Assembly: GCA_023266695.1 (NCBI GenBank)
Contig: JAHFPO010000079.1
Span: forward strand, 1-10,209
Direction: 5' to 3'
Length of the DNA: 10,209 nt
DNA from: Hyphomicrobiales bacterium
GTDB lineage: Bacteria > Pseudomonadota > Alphaproteobacteria > Rhizobiales > Xanthobacteraceae
Positions 5,210 through 10,209 of this stretch are shown one piece after another. The notes below the pieces were generated by a model. It made no database searches. It was given only the letters and a program-made list of their open reading frames with translations, and was not told where the DNA came from. The translations under genes were made by a program, and so were the position numbers. How positions within the stretch are numbered: the stretch's first letter is position 1; every line of letters begins with the position of its first letter.

Positions 5210-6583
5210 CTATTTTATCAGGCGGAAAGGAGAAAGCGACCACGAAGAGCCGAGGTCGGCGGCGGCCCGGCGGAGCGCGATTGTGAACAGCACCACGAGC
5301 GCGATGAGGCCGAGCGGCAGCAGCAGATATTCGGCGAGCGCGCGGGTGACGAGCGGCGCGATCCAGGCGAAGGCGAGCGCGCTCTTCTCATAGGGCAGAA
5401 AGCCGCGTGCGAGCCCGTGGGCGGCGAGGAAGGCGATCGCCGGCGCCATCACCACCAGATCATAGTCGAGGAGATAGGGGGTCGAGATGAGCGCGCCCGC
5501 GAGCAGCGCCGCCGCCTTGAGGGCGAAGACCGCCTCGCTCCGCCACAACCGCGCGAGCAGGACCATGACGGCGAGCGTGGCCGCCGCCTGCACCCCGTAG
5601 GCGAGCGGCACCGGCGCTCCCCACAGCCGCACGGCGGCGAACGGGCTCTGGATCTTGTGGAACCCGGTGGCGCCCAGCTCCAGCACCACGGTGCGGGTGA
5701 ATTCGAAGCTGTCGCGGAAGGCGAGCCAGGTCGCGCTCCCGAAGGCGACGAGGGTGAGGGCAGAGAGGACGGCGACCGTCGCGGTGGCGGCGGCAAAGAC
5801 GCGCCAGCGCCCGCTGACGGCGAGCACCAGCGGGATCAGCAGTCCGAAATGCGGCTTGTAGGCGAGCAGCCCGAACAGGATTCCGGCGAGTACCGGCCGG
5901 CGGTCGATGAGGATGAGCCCGCCGCCGATCAGGCTGGCGGTGAGGAAGCCGTTGTGCCCATGGCCGAGATTGACATAGACCGCCGGGAACCCGAGCGCGG
6001 GCAAGAGCCACAAAGTCGCGCCGATTCCCCCTTCACCTCGCCCCTTTGGGGAGAGGTCGACCGCGCGCAGCGCGGTCGGGTGAGGGGGAACTGAGTCAGA
6101 TACAGCCGCCGATCCCCCCTCACCCCGGCCCTCTCCCCACAGGGGAGAGGGAGAAAGAAATGTGCGAGCGACAATCGCGCGCACCACCGCGAGATAAGGC
6201 ACGAGCGTCGCCGCCTGCCACAGGGCGAGCGACCAGAGATAAGGCATGAGCGCAAGGAGCGCCGCGACAGCGAGGAAGAACGGCGGATAGACCCAGCCGT
6301 AGAACGGCGTATCGGCGCCGAACACCCGCTTTTCCATCTCGTGCTGGAGCGCGGGCGAAAACGGCGCCTGCGGCCGGCCTGCGAGCACCCATTTCCCGGC
6401 GGCATAGACATTGGAGTAATCGGTGCCGAGCGGGCGGCGCTGGTAATCGACGATCCCGTCCGCGGTCGCAACCAGCCAGCCGAGCGCGACAATGCTCATC
6501 ACCAGCACCATCGCCGAATAAACCTGTATCCGGTCCTGGGTCAGCCAGTCGCCGGAACGGATGGCCTGCATCAGCTTGGTCAT
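5210..6583 (-). CDS. GT87 (DUF2029)-type integral membrane glycosyltransferase with in-frame repeat insertion
   Basis: A polytopic membrane protein of 457 residues. It matches the GT87/DUF2029 family of GT-C glycosyltransferases, which move sugars from polyprenyl-phosphate donors. The early loop TDYSNVYAAGKWVLAG (54-69) carries the acidic motif typical of GT-C enzymes. Later family blocks are VNLGHGHNGFLTASLIGGG, RRPVLAGILFGLLAYKPHFGLLIP and ISTPYLLDYDLVVMAPAIAFL. About ten hydrophobic spans are seen. Residues 142-186 are unlike the rest: hydrophilic, rich in Gly, Glu, Pro and Arg, with GRGEGG twice, and encoded by palindromic repeats at about 6025-6157. Without them the length is about 412, closer to the usual family size. 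The ATG at 6583 has GAGG 7 nt upstream; Met5 is an alternative start. Acceptor and product are unknown. The insertion sits between two spans, so activity may survive. Confidence 0.88.
   Translation of the reverse strand: MTKLMQAIRSGDWLTQDRIQVYSAMVLVMSIVALGWLVATADGIVDYQRRPLGTDYSNVYAAGKWVLAGRPQAPFSPALQHEMEKRVFGADTPFYGWVYPPFFLAVAALLALMPYLWSLALWQAATLVPYLAVVRAIVARTFLSPSPLWGEGRGEGGSAAVSDSVPPHPTALRAVDLSPKGRGEGGIGATLWLLPALGFPAVYVNLGHGHNGFLTASLIGGGLILIDRRPVLAGILFGLLAYKPHFGLLIPLVLAVSGRWRVFAAATATVAVLSALTLVAFGSATWLAFRDSFEFTRTVVLELGATGFHKIQSPFAAVRLWGAPVPLAYGVQAAATLAVMVLLARLWRSEAVFALKAAALLAGALISTPYLLDYDLVVMAPAIAFLAAHGLARGFLPYEKSALAFAWIAPLVTRALAEYLLLPLGLIALVVLFTIALRRAAADLGSSWSLSPFRLIK
6025..6090 (+). repeat. 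Palindromic repeat unit A inside the GT87 gene
   Basis: A 66-bp unit with near-perfect terminal inverted repeats (6025-6037 and 6079-6090, one extra T on the left). Inside are CCCC-TTT-GGGG (6041-6051), extended after one mismatch by ACCTC/GAGGT (6035-6039/6053-6057), and a perfect 8-bp stem with 3-nt loop (6059-6066/6070-6077). Read on the minus strand it encodes about 22 residues ending LSPKGRGEGG. Its core CGCCCCTTT..GGGGAG also occurs in the intergenic repeat at 1101-1116. Confidence 0.75.
6111..6157 (+). repeat. Palindromic repeat unit B inside the GT87 gene, tail missing
   Basis: The unit starts TCCCCCCTCACCCC, like the left end of unit A, and contains a perfect 10-bp stem with an ACA loop (6129-6138/6142-6151). 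It lacks the right-hand GGGTGAGGGGG tail found in unit A, so it looks truncated or of a shorter type. Twenty bases of unrelated sequence (6091-6110) separate it from unit A, in the same orientation. On the minus strand it encodes SPSPLWGEGRGEGG in the GT87 frame. Confidence 0.7.
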
Positions 6584-6643
6584 CGATCAGCCTCGTGCAT
6601 CTGTCCGGCCAGCGCCATTGATCGATCGGCCCCTCGGTGTCGG

Positions 6644-6672
6644 TTGCGGGCTAGAGACGCCTCGACTAGGTT
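6644..6672 (+). promoter_or_regulatory. Candidate promoter of the aspartate aminotransferase gene
   Basis: TTGCGG (6644-6649) and TAGGTT (6667-6672) are 17 nt apart in the 129-bp divergent gap between the GT87 gene and the aminotransferase. The start codon is 40 bp downstream. Assignment is by consensus only. No clear partner promoter for the leftward gene was found. Confidence 0.4.
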
Positions 6673-6712
6673 CCGCGCGCCCCCGCCATCGGCCGGAGCG
6701 ACGGAGTGATTC

Positions 6713-7915
6713 ATGGGCTTTCTCGCGGATTCGATCGGCCGTATCAAGCCGAGCCCGACCATCGCCATCACCGGCCTCGCCAAGGAGCTCAAGGCGGCGG
6801 GGAAGGACATCATTTCGCTGTCGGCCGGCGAGCCCGACTTCGACACCCCCGACAACATCAAGCAGGCGGCGATCAGGGCGATCGAGCGCGGCGAGACGAA
6901 ATACACGATCGTCGATGGCATTCCCGAGCTCAAGGCCGCGATCGTGAAGAAGTTCAAGCGCGAGAACGGCCTCGACTACAAGCCCGCCCAAGTGACCGTC
7001 GGCACCGGCGGCAAGCAGGTACTGTTCAACGCGCTCGTCGCCACCCTCAACCCGGGCGACGAGGTGGTGATGCCGGCGCCCTATTGGGTGAGCTATCCGG
7101 ACATCGTGCTGTTCGCCGGCGCGAAGCCGGTGGCGGTGCCGACCCGCCTCGAGGACGGCTTCAAGATGAAGCCGGAAGCGCTGGCAGCCGCGATCACGCC
7201 GAAGACCAAGTGGCTGATCTTCAACTCGCCGTCGAACCCGACGGGCGCCGCCTATACGCGCGCCGAATTGAAGGCATTGACCGACGTGCTGGTGAAGCAC
7301 CCGCATGTCTGGGTGCTCTCCGACGACATGTACGAGCACCTGGTCTACGACGAATTCGAATTCACCACGCCGGCGCAGGTGGAGCCCAGGCTGTACGAGC
7401 GCACGCTGACGCTCAACGGCATGTCGAAAGCCTATTGCATGACCGGCTGGCGCCTCGGCTATGCGGCCGGACCCGAGCCTTTGATCAAGGCGATGGGCAC
7501 GCTGCAGTCGCAATCGACCACCAACCCCTCGTCGATCACCCAATGGGCGGGCGTCGAGGCCTTGAACGGCCCGCAGGACTTCATCCCCAAGCACAACAAG
7601 GTGTTCAAGGAACGCCGCGATCTCGTCGTCTCCATGCTGAACCAGTCGAAGGGCATCACCTGCCCGAAGCCCGAGGGCGCCTTCTATGTGTTCCCGTTCT
7701 GCAAGGGCACGATCGGCAAGACCGCGCCGTCGGGGAAGAAGATCGCGAGCGACGAGGATTTCGTGACGGAGCTCCTCGCCGCCGAGGGCGTGGCGGTGGT
7801 GCACGGCACCGCTTTCGGGCTGGGGCCGGCCTTCCGCGTCTCCTATGCGACCTCGACCAAGGACCTCGAAGAGGCGTGCCGGCGCATTCAGCGCTTCTGC
7901 GGCAATTTGCAATAG
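6713..7915 (+). CDS. Pyridoxal-phosphate-dependent aspartate aminotransferase (class I, type Ib)
   Basis: A cytosolic fold-type I aminotransferase of 400 residues, the normal length, that interconverts aspartate and 2-oxoglutarate with oxaloacetate and glutamate. The Schiff-base lysine is Lys239 in NGMSKAYCMTGWRLGY. Asn175 in NSPSNPTG, Asp204 and Tyr207 in LSDDMYEHLVY hold the PLP ring. Trp125 in APYWVSYP stacks on the cofactor. Arg375 in FRVSYATS binds the substrate alpha-carboxylate. The N-terminal block IISLSAGEPDFDTP is typical of the Ib (alphaproteobacterial and Thermus) group; some of its members also accept prephenate, giving arogenate. The ATG at 6713 has GGAG 6 nt upstream. Codon use matches its neighbours and nothing looks damaged. 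Confidence 0.95.
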   Translation: MGFLADSIGRIKPSPTIAITGLAKELKAAGKDIISLSAGEPDFDTPDNIKQAAIRAIERGETKYTIVDGIPELKAAIVKKFKRENGLDYKPAQVTVGTGGKQVLFNALVATLNPGDEVVMPAPYWVSYPDIVLFAGAKPVAVPTRLEDGFKMKPEALAAAITPKTKWLIFNSPSNPTGAAYTRAELKALTDVLVKHPHVWVLSDDMYEHLVYDEFEFTTPAQVEPRLYERTLTLNGMSKAYCMTGWRLGYAAGPEPLIKAMGTLQSQSTTNPSSITQWAGVEALNGPQDFIPKHNKVFKERRDLVVSMLNQSKGITCPKPEGAFYVFPFCKGTIGKTAPSGKKIASDEDFVTELLAAEGVAVVHGTAFGLGPAFRVSYATSTKDLEEACRRIQRFCGNLQ

Positions 7916-8076
7916 AGAACGCGGCCGAAAACCCGCTTCCCGCTTCGATTTATGGCCCTTCTCGCCCCCCTCCCCGCGACTATGTTCGCACTCGCCTTGG
8001 CGCCGCCAACCCGCTATTCTCATTCATCCATCAGCCGAGATTCGCGCTGAGCCCAATTCCATCCGGGAGTGATGTC

Positions 8077-8544
8077 ATGATTCGCCGCTTTGCCTTATTC
8101 GCCCTCGCGGTCGCGGCCTTCGCCGCCACCGGCCTTACCGCCGCCGACGCCCGTGATCGCGTCGCGGTCGGCACACTCAAATGCCATTCGGACGGCAAGG
8201 TCTCCTTGATTTTCTCGTCCGACGACTACCGCTGCGTGTTCTATTCGGTTGATGGCGGCTCGTACCGCTACACCGGTCTCATCAATCGCGTCGGCCTGAC
8301 CGCCGGCGTCACCCACGACGAAACCCTGGTCTGGCGGGTGTGGGCGCCCTCCACTTCGGTGGATCGCAAGGCTCTGCGCGGCAGCTATGTCGGCGCCTCG
8401 GCCGGCGCCACGGTGGTGGTCGGGCTCGGAGCCAATGGCTTGATCGGCGGCAGCGACAAGACGATCTCGTTGCAGCCGCTGAGCGTCGAGGCCAATACCG
8501 GTCTCAATGTGGCGCTCACCGTCACCAGCCTGAGACTGCGCTAA
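8077..8544 (+). CDS. DUF992 family secreted protein
   Basis: A 155-residue exported protein of the DUF992 family, seen mostly in Rhizobiales and relatives and of unknown function. Residues 1-25 form a signal peptide (MIRRFALFALAVAAFAATGL, then a likely ADA cleavage site). The mature part starts VAVGTLKCHSDG, and Cys36 and Cys53 could form a disulfide in the periplasm. Further family blocks are SYRYTGLINRVGLTAGVTHDETLVWRVWAP, read in two parts, and GSYVGASAGATVVVGLGANGLIGGS, followed by ISLQPLSVEANTGLNVALTV. The Gly-rich strand pattern suggests a beta fold. The ATG at 8077 has GGGAG 7 nt upstream. The same frame is open back through the aminotransferase gene, but that extension is a GC-rich shadow. 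The 161-bp gap before it shows no terminator, and a terminator follows the gene. Confidence 0.9.
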   Translation: MIRRFALFALAVAAFAATGLTAADARDRVAVGTLKCHSDGKVSLIFSSDDYRCVFYSVDGGSYRYTGLINRVGLTAGVTHDETLVWRVWAPSTSVDRKALRGSYVGASAGATVVVGLGANGLIGGSDKTISLQPLSVEANTGLNVALTVTSLRLR

Positions 8545-8590
8545 CACCGGATCGGCGCGGTCTCGCGGCCGCGGCCGAGCTTCCGACCCA

Positions 8591-8625
8591 CCGGCGCCGC
8601 CCGCGAGGCGGCGTCGGCTTTTTTT
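8591..8625 (+). terminator. Rho-independent terminator after the DUF992 gene
   Basis: An 11-bp stem (8591-8601/8607-8617, one G-T pair) with a CGCGA loop is followed after one C by seven T residues (8619-8625). It lies 46 bp past the DUF992 stop and separates that transcript from the EF-G-like gene. Confidence 0.88.
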
Positions 8626-8677
8626 GCTCCTGAGTTCCGCCGCTCTATCCTCGCTGCAGCGCACATTGCTGAAACGC

Positions 8678-8706
8678 TTGCACTGCACCCGAGGTCCTGA
8701 AACGAT
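8678..8706 (+). promoter_or_regulatory. Weak candidate promoter of the EF-G-like gene
   Basis: TTGCAC (8678-8683) and AACGAT (8701-8706) are 17 nt apart, after the terminator and about 85 bp before the start codon. The -10 box is poor. The position fits a separate transcript, because the upstream gene is terminated. The remaining bases of the 247-bp gap between the two genes show nothing else I can name. Confidence 0.25.
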
Positions 8707-8791
8707 AGAAGCCCGGCCGACCGCGCGAGCCGGATCGCGGCAGACGCGCGGGCGCGACGTCGGGGTCGAGGATGGGCCACGGGAGGCGTCG

Positions 8792-10209
8792 ATGGCAGAA
8801 AAAGGCGGAGCGACCAACGGCAGAGGATCCAAGGGGCCACGCTGCATCGCGCTCGTAGGCCCCTTCCAGGCCGGCAAGACCACGCTTCTGGAGGCGATCC
8901 TCGCCCGCACCGGCGCGCTCCAGCGGCCCGGCACGGTCGAGGCCGGCTCCACCGTCGGCGACGCCAGCCCCGAGGCTCGCGCCCACCGCATGAGCGTCGA
9001 GCTCTCGGTCGCCTCCACCAATTTCCTCGGCGACACCTACACGTTTCTCGATTGCCCGGGCTCGGTCGAATTCACCCAGGATATGCGCGCGGCCTTGCCG
9101 CCGGTCGATGCCGCCGTGATCGTGTGCGAGGCCGACGAGCGCAAGGTGCCGCAGCTGCAACTGGTGCTGCGCGAGCTCGAGGATCGCAACATCCCGCGTT
9201 TCCTGTTCATCAACAAGATCGACAAGGCCGACAAGCGCGTGCGCGAGACGCTGGCGCTGTTGCAGCCGGCCTCGCGGGTGCCGCTGGTGCTGCGCCAAAT
9301 TCCGATCTGGAAGAACGACATCGTCGAGGGCTTCGTCGATCTCGCGCTCGAGCGCGCTTTCATCTATCGCGAGCACGCGGCGAGCGAGGTGATTCCGATC
9401 GCGGGCGAGAATCTCGACCGCAAGAAGGAAGCGCGCTTCACCATGCTGGAGAAGCTCGCCGACCATGACGACAAGCTGATGGAGCAGTTGCTCGAGGATA
9501 TCGAGCCGCCGCGCGACAAGGTGTTCGACGATCTCGCCAAGGAATTGCGCGAGGGTACCATCTGCCCGGTGATGATCGGTTCGGCCACCCGCACCAACGG
9601 CGTGCTCCGGCTGATGAAGGCGCTCCGCCACGAGGTGCCGGGCATCGCCGCGACCACCGCCCGCCTGGGCCTCAAGCCCGGCGGCGATACGGTCGGCATC
9701 GTGGTGAAGACGCTCCATACCACCCACGGCGGCAAGCTTTCGGTCGCCCGCGTGCTCGCGGGTGAGATCGGCGAAGGCGCCTCCGTCATGGGCGCCAAGG
9801 GCGAGGGCGCGCGCGTCTCCGGCGTCTTCCGCCAGCAGGGCGCCGCCGTCGACAAACGCGGGACCGCGCAGGCGGGCGAGACGGTGGCGCTCGGCAAGCT
9901 CGACACGGTCGCGACCGGCGACACCATCACCACCGGCAAGAAGCCGCATCAACCGCTCACCACGCTCACCCCGCCCGCGCCGGTGATGGCGGTCGCTATC
10001 GCCGCGCGCGACCGCAAGGACGACGTCAAGCTCGGTGCCGCGCTCACCAAGCTCATCGAAGAGGATCCCTCGCTCGTGGTCGTGCACAATGCCGAGCAGG
10101 GCGAGATCGTGCTGTGGGGCCTGGGCGAGATGCATCTGCGCGTCGCGTCCGAGCGCCTGTCCGCGCGCTTCGGCGTCGCGGTCTCGACCCGTGCGCCGCG
10201 GGTCGGATA
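8792..10209 (+). CDS. EF-G-like translational GTPase paralogue, 3' partial
   Basis: A GTPase of the elongation factor G superfamily; 472 residues are present and the C-terminal domains IV-V lie beyond the window. The P-loop is GPFQAGKTT (23-31), G3 is DCPGS (87-91) and G4 is NKID (141-144). A domain II barrel (about 298-385) and the start of domain III with LWGLGEMHLRVASERL follow. It differs from canonical EF-G at key sites: AHVDHGKT is replaced by GPFQAGKT, the switch I RGIT motif by HRMSV, and the catalytic His of DTPGH by Ser91. This marks it as a paralogue of the EF-G2/EF-G-like group rather than the essential fusA product, which normally lies in the str operon with rpsL, rpsG and tuf. 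The ATG at 8792 has GGGAGG 5 nt upstream. Its role could be ribosome rescue, recycling or stress translation; none is shown. Confidence 0.88.
   Translation, partial: MAEKGGATNGRGSKGPRCIALVGPFQAGKTTLLEAILARTGALQRPGTVEAGSTVGDASPEARAHRMSVELSVASTNFLGDTYTFLDCPGSVEFTQDMRAALPPVDAAVIVCEADERKVPQLQLVLRELEDRNIPRFLFINKIDKADKRVRETLALLQPASRVPLVLRQIPIWKNDIVEGFVDLALERAFIYREHAASEVIPIAGENLDRKKEARFTMLEKLADHDDKLMEQLLEDIEPPRDKVFDDLAKELREGTICPVMIGSATRTNGVLRLMKALRHEVPGIAATTARLGLKPGGDTVGIVVKTLHTTHGGKLSVARVLAGEIGEGASVMGAKGEGARVSGVFRQQGAAVDKRGTAQAGETVALGKLDTVATGDTITTGKKPHQPLTTLTPPAPVMAVAIAARDRKDDVKLGAALTKLIEEDPSLVVVHNAEQGEIVLWGLGEMHLRVASERLSARFGVAVSTRAPRVG

Noticed and set aside
5204..6094. 296-codon plus-strand frame opposite the glycosyltransferase
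   Set aside because: Charged low-complexity shadow ending in a translated repeat (SPLWGEVDRAQRGR), with no motif or ribosome binding site.
6587..8023. 478-codon minus-strand frame opposite the aminotransferase
   Set aside because: Composition (Arg, Gly, His, Glu rich, no domain) and position mark it as an antisense shadow of GC-rich coding DNA.
6706..8076. Long plus-strand frame through the aminotransferase that joins the DUF992 gene
   Set aside because: It is the out-of-phase shadow of a conserved enzyme, Arg-rich and low in complexity. The signal peptide and ribosome binding site put the real start at 8077.
8645..10135. 496-codon minus-strand frame opposite the EF-G-like gene
   Set aside because: The plus strand carries clear GTPase motifs in order; the antisense frame has none and arises from codon bias.
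1..10209. Searched for CRISPR arrays, transposase or integrase genes, att sites and toxin-antitoxin or defence modules
   Set aside because: No spaced direct repeats, transposase or recombinase motifs, or paired small toxin-antitoxin genes were seen. The tRNA shows no flanking partial duplicate within the window.

Overview
The window is GC-rich, densely coded DNA. It looks like a chromosomal segment of an alphaproteobacterium, probably Hyphomicrobiales or Rhodospirillales. The grounds are a DUF992 secreted protein, an alphaproteobacterial-type EF-G paralogue, a class I aspartate aminotransferase, and palindromic C/G-rich repeats of a type common in such genomes. No phage, transposase, integrase, CRISPR or defence gene is visible.

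Layout. (1) 2-895 (+) is the C-terminal three quarters of an FMN-dependent alpha-hydroxy-acid dehydrogenase that starts before the window. (2) 896-1128 lies between two convergent genes and holds a composite repeat with several long hairpins; one may terminate the leftward transcript. (3) 1129-6583 carries only minus-strand genes. In transcription order they are a GT87-type membrane glycosyltransferase, an EctD-like Fe(II)/2-oxoglutarate dioxygenase, a glutathione S-transferase, a 51-aa membrane peptide, an exported PQQ-type sugar dehydrogenase, a tRNA with anticodon CAU (probably tRNA-Ile2), and a dienelactone hydrolase with a very basic C-terminal tail. (4) 6713-10209 is plus strand: aspartate aminotransferase, a DUF992 exported protein with a clear rho-independent terminator, and an EF-G-like GTPase that runs off the right edge.

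The genes do not form one obvious pathway. The GT87, dioxygenase and GST genes are 41-51 bp apart and may be co-transcribed. The rest looks like ordinary housekeeping and peripheral-metabolism genes.

The most unusual signal is a pair of palindromic repeat units (about 6025-6157) sitting in frame inside the GT87 gene. They add about 45 codons with no stop. Related units occur in the noncoding gap at 907-1125. This resembles, in principle, the in-frame palindromic elements known from Rickettsia. Second is the Lys/Arg-rich, histone-H1-like tail on the dienelactone hydrolase. No complete new multi-gene system is evident.
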